From Thereva unica (lineage: Eukaryota; Arthropoda; Insecta; Diptera; Therevidae), in assembly GCA_949987705.1 (NCBI GenBank), contig OX465281.1, positions 9,092,001 to 9,156,000 on the forward strand: a stretch of 64,000 bases of DNA. The letters are read 5' to 3'. Positions 32,591 to 42,547 of the stretch are shown piece by piece. The notes under the pieces were generated by a model that searched no databases, was not told where the DNA came from, and saw only the letters and a program-made list of their open reading frames with translations. The translations under genes and the position numbers were made by a program. The stretch's first letter is position 1. Each line of letters starts with the position of its first letter.

Positions 32591-35039
32591 CACCGATTCC
32601 AGTACTGAATACAAGCAATTGGAGTTCGGCTCAAGATGAAATTGGGATTTTCAAGTACATTTTACGCAATTGTCGTTCTTTAACTTAAATTGGCTTTTTA
32701 TGTTTATGTAAATACCGCATCTCAAGCGCCGTCAGTACAACTTAAGTTAAAGGCACAGTCCTACACACCTTGATAAATTGAAAATCCACACAAAAGACAA
32801 TTTTTTTTCACTCAGCAAAAACATCAAACAACAGCGACTCATGTCCTTGTCCGTCTGTGTTTACAGTCCCGGGTTCATTATCAATTTACAAGTTTTCTCC
32901 TGGTTTATAAAAGTTCGTGCGGCGGTCATGACGGTACTAAATCGATACCAACCTAAAAACAACAAAACAAAACAAAGCCGCACGCAGTACGGACGAAAAA
33001 ATGACCATAGTCACGCGAGCCAAGGAGATATGCTAATATTTATGCAGGAGGCACCTTGCAGTTATTAATTACTTCCAGTTTCGTGTGCTTAATCTGGGCA
33101 CAGGTAGACAATCTTATCTGCCGTAGAGCCAACAACAAAAGGGATAATATATGGGCCGGTGTCTGCTAGTGCGCAAAACATCGAGCACCGGCGTTAAAAA
33201 GTTAATTTTCTAGCATTTAGGTACGTAAATTGAAATCCGATGATTAGGCAAACATTTGGGGCCCCCGAAAGTCCCCACAACAGAAAGCCCCATTTCACGG
33301 GTTGGTGTTTCTCTGAAAGGAGCGGACCGCTCCATGACAAAGTTCGCCTTTTTTCCCTCTTTCGGTGGAATCACTTCTGATTGAGAGTTAACTGCCCAAA
33401 AAGTGGTTTGACTGTTGTCCACTTTTTGCTGGTCATCTCATCTCCACCACTGGCACTAGTTTTTGTGTGAGCCGGGGCCCCAAAAATGAAAGTCTCCGCT
33501 TGACAGAGGTTCAATTGCGCTCCGTTGCACTTAAAAGGAGCTTCTCTTCACGTTAATCAAACACTTCACGTAATACCCTGGAATTCCAGGGGAATGTCCT
33601 ACATCTTCACAGATTGAAAGAGAGCGGGCGATGAAAAAAAGAAGCAAATCCGAAACCCAAATTGTGTGTGGGTACTCCTTGGTCCAACGGCATCAAAAGA
33701 TTGTGGAGCCTTCCGTGTTTACCCAGCGGATTCCCGTAGCAATTCCATTAGTTATGGTCTAACGATTTGTAACACTCGTCAGCATAAAAATCCCGAGATG
33801 ACTCAATTACGACGAGCGGCTTCTTTCCAGATTAAATCCTAGAGGGCCCCCAGCATCATCTTCGTCGTGTGCTCTCCTATTTTTAGCGGAGTCTCCTCCT
33901 CCGATCTCCACTCCTATGTATGTATATACCTCGGCCGGTTGTCTGCTGTCGCATTTGATTTATCGTGCAAGAGCTCAACTGTGACGCTTATCGCTTTCGA
34001 AACATTTGTCGTTACCTGAGACCTGCCGTGAGCGAGATGGGGCGCGTATGCCCTAAGTGCCCGCCGCAATCCGAGTCCATTGTAATAAAACCGTGATGTC
34101 GGCCAGTTAAGAGCAGCGCGGTGCATAGACGGGCCCTTGTTGGTCCATCGGGGCTCATCCACTGGAATGAACTCTTTATGGAGCCCCGCAACTCTTTAAT
34201 GAGGCTAATAACGACAACCCGGACAGCTGCGTCTTGTTCTTAGGTCCGGATCATCTTTAATTATAGTTTTATTAGTGGCGGGACGGTTAGTAGGCGTTAA
34301 GGCTGTCTTAGGGGCGGACTGTTTGGCTCTAAGTCCATTTCGAAATTGTCACGTGTGTGTGCTAATAACATATTTGGGTAATTAAACTTGACATTCCGGT
34401 CAACACAACATGACGATTGCCCCGGCTCTGTTAAGTGGATGCTTCAGATTAAATCTGATTATTTTTGGAATGTTGTAAATCTTACGGGAAGCGATTACTC
34501 CGTTTCATCTTGACACTTTTTATTGGTGTAAGAATGCAGTGCGGCTGGTAGGATTTAACAATTTGGAAAACACTATTAAGGAGTCTCATTAGAAAGGTGC
34601 ACTAATCATCTTTGGTAATTAAATCTTTTACTTTTGTTGTTTAGAAAGGAAATTCGGATCCTTTCTCACTAATTTTTCCAATCAGGCCTGTGCTTTCTAC
34701 ACAAGTGACTCACGAGTGACTGGCAGGTCTCAAAGGCGCCGGCGTGCTTAGTTCACCAGCACTTTTATTTTGAAGTGAGTGAGTCGCTGAACATTATGAA
34801 GGCATATTGGAAATACACGAACTGGGTGGCCTTCTTGGCAAACTAATTTGTGTATTGAAAGGCTCAATGCACTCAATTAAATCTGCAATGAATGGGCGAC
34901 TTTCTTGAACAGACTTTCATTGTTGCTTACAACAACATTGTTGTCTCGCGCTGATGAGGGCTTTTGCAGACTTTTCTGCAAGAATATTCAAGGAATTAGA
35001 GACCCTATAAAATTTCACAAAACACTAGAAAGGGATCGT
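32591..35039. other. Unique non-coding DNA
   Basis: 33.2-34.9 kb is less AT-rich and free of recognisable repeats. No gene supported on either strand. Confidence 0.4.
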
Positions 35040-35125
35040 GCATCAATTACGTGAAGCGGTTAGGTGGGGGAAGGGGTCGAGCCGAATCTCACCAAATCTC
35101 ACGTCGGGGAGAGAGGGGTCTCGGC
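35040..35125. repeat. Dispersed repeat, GTCGA-AATCTCAC type, copy 1
   Basis: Blocks ATTACGTGA, GGGGTCGAGCCGAATCTCAC, ATCTCACG, then a G-rich run. The same ordered blocks occur at 36350-36435. Confidence 0.5.
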
Positions 35126-35214
35126 AAATGCCCTAATAAGGCATCCTACAGGCTTAACCGGTTAATAAGAGGGTACCAAATTTCCGCTTAGGTCCGGTCT
35201 TCATCTAGCGGTCG

Positions 35215-35567
35215 GTGCACCTCTTTGTTCACCTGGTAGTCTGGTACTGTTGGCATCACAGTCTTTGTCGGCTGGTTAGTGGGATTCACTTGCTTCAGGA
35301 GGCATAACACACCAACAAGACTGTCTCTCGCTAGCCCTGACGGTTTTGACTCACCCGGCTGTTAAAAAATGGATACACTCATATATAACACCCAGTAGTG
35401 CGAACGCGAGGCTCACTGCCTTTTCCTTATGCATCCACCAGACCTTTCCTATTCTTTTTCTATTTTCAGGTCAAGCTTACTACTAGACATTGCAGCATGA
35501 GTTGAACTACATGACGGTCTAGTGGTACAAAGAGTGATTCCTGAGCTTGCCAATGCCACATAAAAAA
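35215..35567 (+). repeat. tRNA-SINE related copy 3 (diverged, head lost)
   Basis: Shares CAGGAGGCATAACAC (35297-35311) and the tail GTACAAAG...TTCC...CACATAAAAAAA (35526-35567) with the 26.0-26.5 kb SINE, in the same order and orientation. The tRNA head is not clear here. Confidence 0.6.
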
Positions 35568-35639
35568 AATTTTTCGCGTAATTATTTTTTAAAAGAAACA
35601 GTGTAAAATTGCGAGAAAATTAGGTTAAATTAAGTAATA

Positions 35640-35830
35640 CGTGTTTCTCCACTATAGATCCTCATTCACTTACAGGTAGGTAGTGGCCTGTCAGACCAGG
35701 TCGGCCGGCACGCTTGACTCAGTCAAACCGAGGGATCATATTTTAGGTATCCGCCTGACGGACCGTGGCATGCAGGTGAAGTCATGATTCCCTACAGACA
35801 GGCAAGCGAAAACGACAGCTTAGCATAGCA
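35640..35830 (-). repeat. Dispersed repeat, copy A (pairs with 42185-42365)
   Basis: The reverse complement reads TAGGGAATCATG, CACCTG, CCACGG, GTCAGGCGGAT, then GACCTGG and CCTGTAAGTGAATGAGGA. The copy inside the hAT element at 42185-42365 has the same blocks in the same order. Confidence 0.6.
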
Positions 35831-36349
35831 AGTTATTAATTCAAGTGCAAAAAGTTCGTGGCGGCTCCCGACTCACGCCGTGAACACCCGCGAACACCCG
35901 CGAACAAGCGCGAACGCGAGTTTGGATGGTTTTCACGCCAAGCTTCGTACCTTGTTTTCCGTTCCCAGGGGATACGGCGTGAATTCTTGCCGGAAATTCA
36001 CGGCTCGAGAGTCAATAGAAGGTCATATCTCCAGGCACGAACTGACAGCTTTCTTGAATTGCAAACCAAATACAGTTGGCGGTCGGTGATACTTGGCCCG
36101 CGGTATGGTGATAATTGGCCTCAAGGCGAAAAGTTTCAAACCACGGCCTGTCGACGACCTGTGAGTAAATTGGGGCCCTAAGATATGGGTAAATCCTATA
36201 AAAAAAAATTTACTCCATTGTTTAGCCTCCACCAGCCAAACGCGCGACTCGGCCAATGCCAAGTATCACTGACCCGTGAAAAGGCTCTTAGAATTTAGAA
36301 CTACAAAAAGGCACACGCCGAATTTTAGCGTAAAGAAATGCTTGTTGAA
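35831..36349. other. Non-coding
   Basis: GCGAACACCCGCGAACA-type short tandem repeat at 35880-35915. Nothing else recognised. Confidence 0.4.
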
Positions 36350-36435
36350 ATGCATTACGCGTGAGATTAGCGAAGGAGGGGGTCGAACCAAATCTCACGA
36401 CATCTCATCAAGAGGGAGGGGGTCGAAAAATCGCA
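36350..36435. repeat. Dispersed repeat, GTCGA-AATCTCAC type, copy 2
   Basis: ATTACGCGTGAGATTAG, GGGGGTCGAACCAAATCTCAC, ATCTCATC, G-rich run: same order as 35040-35125. Confidence 0.5.
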
Positions 36436-36539
36436 AAATTCACCTTACATAATTTATGGATGACCCCAAAGGCATATCGTAATTTCTCGGAACTATAAAG
36501 AGGGCCGGTGGATCTTTTTGATAAAAATGTCACGCGGCC

Positions 36540-36670
36540 TTGGGGTGGGTTGCCCGAAGTGGCCCACCCTCGGTCCACGTACAAAAATAACAATTCTGAC
36601 AAGGAAATTTTCACCGGCCAGAACGTCACCAAGGCGGTACCTCGTGCCTCACAAGAAGAGCGGGCTCGTG
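36540..36670 (+). repeat. Dispersed repeat, copy B (pairs with 7016-7140)
   Basis: GGGTTGCCCGAAGTGGCCCA, ACCCTCGGTCCAC, ACAAAAATAACAATTCTGAC, then GTACCTCGTGCCTCA. The blocks align in order with the 7.0 kb copy. Confidence 0.5.
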
Positions 36671-36779
36671 GGTTGTCGAGATACCGCAGATACCACCTAG
36701 AACTGGTGCACCACCACATACCTGACGTTTTTTTTTTTTCCTGTGTGAGGTATTAGGTCCAAAGGTACTGCGGCCATTA

Positions 36780-36895
36780 AGTTGGCCTATTGTACTACAA
36801 CCCCTACACCTCATATTTGTAGGCTAGACCGCCTGAACAAGTTCAGCAGTCTGCCTAGTGGTTTGTCGCTTAGACTTCAGTGTTCGAGCAGGGAC
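36780..36895 (+). repeat. Older dispersed repeat, uninterrupted copy
   Basis: GGCCTATTGTACTAC, ACACCTCATATTTGTAGG, then GAACAAGTTCAGCAG and TAGTGGTTTGTCGCTTA. Related copies are at 45540-45660 (inverted) and at 46033-46080 joined with 51452-51520, which is split by the CR1-like insertion. Confidence 0.65.
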
Positions 36896-38320
36896 TTCGT
36901 ACTAGTAGTATAAAGGGTGACACCCAGCCACCGCGTTGTCATGATGGACCAAGAGTATGGCTGTCTGCTGTAAGGTGTGACGTGGTGGATCCAAGTGTAT
37001 CTTCTGTTATAAATCGACTCGTTCTGCGTAAAGCTCTTCAAAAGGAGCTTGCAAATGTTCTTTCGAATACGTCCAAAGTAGGCAAACGAGCCATCCAACG
37101 AGCGGATGATTATCCCCATAACTTATGCTATCTCTCTAAACTATCTATGTATCTTGTGAATAAAACATATGCTGCTAAATAATGTTTTAGAGCCGTCGGT
37201 GAATGTCCATAGATCAAACTTCTTCAGGATGTTCCGGTTTCTATAGTCTCTGTTGAAATTCAATCTAGACGAAAGGTAGCCTGCTGTTGTGGCGACCATA
37301 CCCTCAAGTAGAAAACCCAAGATGTTGATTTAGAGGTCGCGGAGGAGCAGGTACAAGATCACATCTGTGAGTTAGTTTGTAAAAATCTCGATACTAAGAA
37401 AAATCACAAAATCAACGGATTCCTCCAAAAATGAATTGACTTTCGATCCCTTCTCTATAAATCAAAAACCTTGATTTTCCCCAGAGACCCTCAGTTACTT
37501 TCGCAGAATTATATCATCACGGTTAATAAATATCAACTGTTTTCGCATTTAATATATTCCAATATAAATCAAGCCATGGCCGCCGCGCCGCCATCTCTCT
37601 TTCTTCGAACTAAATTATTTTGCAAATTTCGATCGGTTGCCCCGAAGGTGAATTTATCATCACCTCATAAGAATATAATCACTTTTCAGGTATCTCTCAA
37701 TTTTCGGCAAACAAACCTATAATCAAAGGAAATTGCAAAACCATCGCGCCACTCAAACCCCCAAATTAGAGACAATCGGTTAGCGCGCGGCTGGGTGAAC
37801 TGGGGCTGGGGCTGGGGCCTCCTAGCTCCGAAAGTGAGAAATAATTATAAAGTTTGGTGCTCACCTCGGGAACTGGTTTTCAGGTGAAGAAGGCTTGCGA
37901 TAGGCGATGGATGGATCCATAAAAAATTGCTGCAAATTATTGGACAAAATGTTAAGAAAGGATTCAAGCAAAGACCGTGATGGTGGAGGAAGGATCCGGA
38001 TAATAAAAAATATTTAATTGATATTGGTGAATAAGAATTTTAAATAACTGTTATTAAAGTTGGGTGGTTTTTAATAAATAGAACTGAGAACATGTGTCTA
38101 GGGCTCGAATAACACTTAACTGGGCTCCATTAGGTAAATAACTCCATTCGAAGCAATTAAATTTATTAATGGAGGAGTAAAGGCCACATCGAAATGAGGG
38201 TTAAAAAATATAAATTATCTTCTGAGATTAACATTTAATCAGCGATAGATAGTCATATGCTACATCGCGTATTTTGAAGACAAGCAAGAAACAAATTGAA
38301 TTGAAATTGGGTTTAAAACG
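36896..38320. other. Mostly non-coding; degenerate coding-like stretch at 36990-37440
   Basis: The plus frame at 36990-37182 (SSVINRLVLRKALQKELANV, ADDYPHNLCYLSKLSMYL) has protein-like composition, and a further open piece follows at 37215-37430 after frame changes. I do not recognise a family. It may be the remains of an unidentified TE gene. 37440-38320: nothing seen. Confidence 0.35.
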
Positions 38321-38329
38321 CTCCACTAC

Positions 38330-38550
38330 CACCCCAGAGGTATGTGGTTCGATTCTAATCGGCTGTGTGATCTATCGTCTTTCCCATTCTTACACCTATA
38401 AAACGATGCGTTGCCAGTAGGATGTTTTGAAGAACTTTAATCACTCATAGCTTTTACATTGCACAGTGATTCAAAAAGCCAAAAACACGGCCAAAACTAG
38501 AAGCTTTACAGAGGTTCCGGGTTCGAATCCCGACAGCACCACGGCCCTTT
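38330..38550 (+). repeat. tRNA-derived fragments (B-box remnants)
   Basis: Two B-box-like elements occur: GTGGTTCGATTCTAATC at about 38343, and CCGGGTTCGAATCCCGACAG at 38517 followed by CACCACGGCCC. The second closely resembles the SINE head of the 26.0 kb copy (GGGTTCGCTTCCC...GCCACGG). No A boxes are clear. Confidence 0.45.
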
Positions 38551-38992
38551 TTCACAGAGTTGCTGCTGTCAACTAAATTCAAATACTAAACTACTGAGTT
38601 TGCGTCCGTATGCATAATTTTAACTCAACCCAGGTAGCAGAGCTTAGTCGAGCTCAGTCGACCCTAATTCAACTCGACTCGCGTCTACATATAATTGGAC
38701 TCGGGTTCAATCTGAGTCCAACTCATCATGCAAACGTACTATTGGTTCCGGTATTTAGTCAAATGAAGTTCGGTGTTACAATAAATTTTTTTATTATAAC
38801 ATGCCAGGAATACGACTCTAACATTATAAGCACAAAAATCCCAGAGTTACCTGGCCGTGCTTTGGGCCTTTTGAACAGAAATGTATCTTCATACTTCCTT
38901 CCTCAATGGAACAATGGTCAGGTTAGGCTAAGTGGGCGAAAATCTAAAAATTGTCGCTACAGGCATGAACATTTATAAATGAACCTGCATCG
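38551..38992. other. Non-coding
   Basis: CGACTC/GAGTC-rich words at 38650-38720 (AGTCGAGCTCAGTCGACC), otherwise nothing recognised. Confidence 0.4.
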
Positions 38993-39699
38993 GCATAGAC
39001 CAGCGGTCGGCATCCTATAGCACGCGTGCCACTAGGTGGTACGTGAAAAGATCTCTGGTGGCACAAAGATAATTCGGAAATGTGCATTAAATTAAAATGA
39101 TCAATATATTGATGCCATTCACATACAGGACGCCGCACAGTTGTTCAGAATCCCGAAAACCTGGTCAAAAGTCCCCAAAATGCAGTATTTTTTTAGGGAC
39201 TTTTGACCCGCCAAATATTTGTAGTGAAGCCCTTAGCTCCATTTGGAACTATTAAAAGTAAGTAGATTTTCCAGGAATCCGTTATATTTCATTTTGAAAG
39301 TGGGCCTCTCGCGACCGAGATTTCAGTATCGGGATATGGAGAAAAAGTACTCCGCATTCAAAGCCCTGTGGAATTTTGTTCTTTTAGTGTATTTCAACAG
39401 TGAAACATGGAATCTTCTCCTGTAAGTGAGTATATTTTGATTACGTAACTAAAAAAAAACGTGTATTGCAAATTACGTTATCGGTTAACAAGGAAAGTTC
39501 CAATAAATTTATGTGGATGCGCCTTAGAAAACTCTGATAAAATAAGTGAATAGTAAAAAGTTCCGCAAGGTACCGCCTTGAAATTGGTCGCATATTGTCC
39601 AGTGTCTTTCAAATAGAAAAGAAAGTAGCTGCTCCTAGCTGCACCTAGCTGAAATACTTACAATTGAATTTTTCTTCATATTCATAAAAAGTTATTTTA

Positions 39700-41530
39700 T
39701 TTTTCAGGAACTCTGAAGCCAGACATCTTTTTACTAAGAAGAGATATTTTCTTTCTGGTAAAAAACAATTTAAAAGATAAATGTAATGTCATTGAGGATA
39801 TTATCGAGAGTGAGATTTCCCAGCGGTTGGAAACAGCTTTTCGGTTGCCACAAAATTCCAAATTAGACATCAAAACATTAATCAGTAAATTTCGGGTTAA
39901 ATGGAGGCAGGCAGGCAGGGTGGAAAAGAGGTTTTTGGAGAATAATAGTGATTGGCTTTGGCTGAATGTCAAAGTTTTTTTATCAAAAAAAAAGCGGAAG
40001 CCGAAGCAGAGCACAATTCTAGTATGGGAAGGCCTTCAGGCAGCTTTCAAGAATCAAGCAACAGAAACAAACGACGGAGAACTGCGGCTATCAGGGAGGA
40101 GTACAGTTCAGCGGAGTTGTCTTTTGCTGCAGAAATTAACCTTCGCGCTTCAGGACATGTTAATGCAGCAAAAGTTATTAAGGATGTTGCGCAAGGCAGC
40201 CCATCAAAGGCATCAAAATATAGAAGTTCCATAGAATTTATTCAAGAAATACCTATGACTGGTGATGAGGCTCTTACATATATGGTAGAAGCAGAATTAT
40301 CAAGAAATCAATATGTGACTACGCGAAATAATGCTATTTAAAAAAATGCAATTTGTATCCTCCATACAGGATTGTATTAGAAGCAAAAAAAATGCTACCC
40401 TGCAAAAACGGGTATAAATGTGACAGAAACCATCGCAGAAATTAATTTACAAGATTTGCTGGATCACACTGCGAATAGAATTATTTTAGCACAAAGTGAT
40501 GTATTTTCTAATTTACAGCATGGTGCAGTTAAAGAGTTATATTTATGCTGCAAATGGGGTTGCAATGGCACATCTGGACAAAGCATATACAAACAGAAAT
40601 TCAATGACGATGATGTCAAAATGACAGATTCGAGTATATTTTTCATTTCGCTGGTGCCATTGCAACTGTATTCAGTTACACATGAAGGCAATGGAAAAAG
40701 AATCATATGGGAAAATCCTAGGCCATCCTCTACGTGGTATTGCAGGCCAATAATTGGTTGGTTTGAGCCTACATATTTTTTGAACGGAGTCACTCAGGTT
40801 GCTGTAATTTATACCAAATAAAAGAATACACATTTACCTAAAAGATGAGCCTAATTAGGCTACTCTATCATAATTACTTTAGGAGTTATTCAAATTTCAG
40901 TAAATTTAAAAAAAAAAATTTCCCTAATCACCCTGTATCTTAGTGGATATTGGAGATAGCCGCCCTTTGTAGAACAATTTTTTTCTCCAAATATATCCAG
41001 GAATCACCCCTGAAAATATTAGCCGCGTACTCCAACAAAGGATTTATTAAACTTCTGATGACCTTTACAAGTCGGGAATGATAAAATATGAGTATTTTAA
41101 CTTATTAAAACGACAATATCTCAGAAATGGCAATTCCTACGAGAAAATGTATAATATATTTTTTTGTAGATAATCGCCTAATCTACAAACTTTGTAAACA
41201 CAATTTTCTGATAAGACGTACGGTTTAGCATATATTTGCAAAAAACTGATATTTTGACCCTTTGACCTTGAATAAAAAAGTTTGCAGCCGCCCAATCGCG
41301 TGGCAGTCTCTACAGCTTACGTATAATAATGTTTTTAACGGCTGTTCCAATTTTCAGCAACTTCGGAATTATCTTCCAGTCAAACCTCTAATTTGACTGG
41401 ACTATAGTTTAAGGAAACTCGCAAAAAAAAAATTGCGAACATTGGCACCGAAAGCCATAGAATTGTTACTTCCACCAGCATCAGCACCGCAAGCGGAATT
41501 TGAAACAGACTCAGAAAATAGTGATAGGTA
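39700..41530 (+). pseudogene. Transib (RAG1-core-like) transposase, frameshifted and internally replaced
   Basis: Reading frames chained in order: IFLLRRDIFFLVKNNLK...SEISQRLETAFRLPQ (39710-39850), FRVKWRQAGRVEKRFLENNS, then NKRRRTAAIREEYSSAELSF and SPSKASKYRSS (to 40341). Next are LYPPYRIVLEAKK (40350-40390), INVTETIAEINLQDLLDHT, and KWGCNGTSGQSIYKQKF with SSIFFISLVPLQL and IIWENPRPSSTWYCRP (to 40822). A C-terminal tail LAPKAIELLLPP... ends at about 41535. Frameshifts lie near 39980, 40340 and in the A8 run at 40387-40394. The presumed first catalytic Asp (CDG) is Asn (AAT at 40564-40566). The region for the other two acidic residues is absent. A good acceptor (TTTATTTTTCAG, ending 39707) precedes the first block. 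Confidence 0.78.
40815..41410. other. Non-coding sequence replacing the transposase core
   Basis: Lies between the last conserved transposase block and its C-terminal tail. It contains an inverted TACAGGGTG terminus (CACCCTGTA at about 40930) with GAGTTATTCAA at about 40883, like the Tc1/mariner-like end at 25748, so at least one further insertion or fragment is inside. No coding signal for the expected DDE residues. Confidence 0.5.
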
Positions 41531-42184
41531 TAGATAGCCGAGATGAGAGTGACTTTAATAATTTATGTTAAACGTGTATGTGAAGACGCGTGAAAGCAAA
41601 TATTATTTATGTGTGATATATGGGTGTAATAAAATATTATAAAATAGAATGAACCTTTTTTTAACTTAGCGAATTCAAAAGGCACCATGCATACAATTTT
41701 GTGTAATTTCGTTTACACTTAATAAGAATAAGAAAATAGGGCGCCATGTTGTTTTTGTATAGTGATATTTAATTTTTATAATCATATATTCTTAGTGAGT
41801 ATTCGAAAAATTCATACACAAAATCGGGTAAATTTTCGTTGATTATTCAGCAAAATTGTCCGCCATTTTGGAACCGCCATTTTGTTTTTCGGAAAATTGA
41901 TAGCGGATTCTTAATCAGCGCCCTCGAAAACCCCCAAGTACGAAATTTCATTTTAATAAAACTATTTTTAGATGCTAAAAAGACTTTTGACCAGGTTTTC
42001 GGGATTCTGAACCACTGTGCGCCGGCATGCTGTGCCTTGAAGATTATCCTTGAGGCCAAGGATAATAACACACTCACCGGCCGCCAATTGGATGGGGTCT
42101 TCAGTCCAAGGAAACTGACAAAAATCTTTATGCCTGTGGGTATTTATCGTCTATTCACTCTGAAAATTTCGTATAATTAACCTG

Positions 42185-42365
42185 GTGCGCTAAGCTTGTG
42201 TGTATAGGGAATCATGGGGTCACCTGTAATCCACGGCCTGTCAGACGGATGCCTCAAATCCTTATCGTTCAGGCACACTGTAATGTATGGCCGTCTTCAG
42301 GCGTGCCTGCCAACCTGGCCAAAAGGCTACGGCCTGCAGGCGGCCTGTAAGTGACTGAGGACCTT
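42185..42365 (+). repeat. Dispersed repeat, copy B (inside hAT)
   Basis: TAGGGAATCATGGGGTCACC, CCACGGCCTGTCAGACGGAT, CCAACCTGG and CCTGTAAGTGACTGAGGA align in order with the inverted copy at 35640-35830. Confidence 0.6.
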
Positions 42366-42547
42366 AAAATGTGCCTTCATCGGGTCCTACCGCAACAACC
42401 AGCCGGCGGCACGTATATGAATGGGGGCCTTAAGCTTCCAACGTCAAGGTTCCTGGCTTCGAATATTTAAATAATTTTTGGTGGCAGGCTCAATTATATG
42501 TTTTGTGGCACGCCAATGCATTTGGATTGCCGACCGCTGGCATAGAC

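Larger units (their letters stand above)
39131..42024. mobile_element. Transib element, 2,884 bp, with 5-bp target duplication CGCCG
   Basis: Left end 39136 (CACAGTTGTTCAGAATCCCG) and right end 42019 (read inward CACAGTGGTTCAGAATCCCG) form a 38-bp inverted terminal repeat with one mismatch, running on through GAAAACCTGGTCAAAAGTC. CGCCG flanks both sides (39131-39135 and 42020-42024). Transib elements make 5-bp, GC-rich duplications, and their ends resemble V(D)J recombination signals. A 13-bp subterminal hairpin sits at 39163-39175/39196-39208. The internal gene is broken (see transposase entry), so the copy is not autonomous. Confidence 0.9.
38993..42547. mobile_element. Non-autonomous hAT element, interrupted by Transib
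   Basis: The ends are 39001 (CAGCGGTCGGCA...) and 42539 (...TGCCGACCGCTG): a perfect 12-bp inverted terminal repeat that continues imperfectly through GCACG...GTGCCAC. Both sides carry the same 8-bp target duplication GCATAGAC (38993-39000 and 42540-42547), the hAT hallmark. Subtracting the Transib insert leaves about 650 bp with no transposase frame, so this is a MITE-like deletion derivative that needed a hAT transposase from elsewhere. Confidence 0.9.

Noticed and set aside
36626..36814. Cys-rich short minus ORF
   Set aside because: Lies across a dispersed repeat and has no conserved spacing of cysteines.
39405..39708. Donor CCT|GTAAGTGAG at about 39423 joined to acceptor TTTATTTTTCAG at 39707 as a transposase intron
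   Set aside because: The ATG-led frame before the donor does not stay open when joined to the acceptor, so the exon-exon join is not supported, although each site alone looks good.
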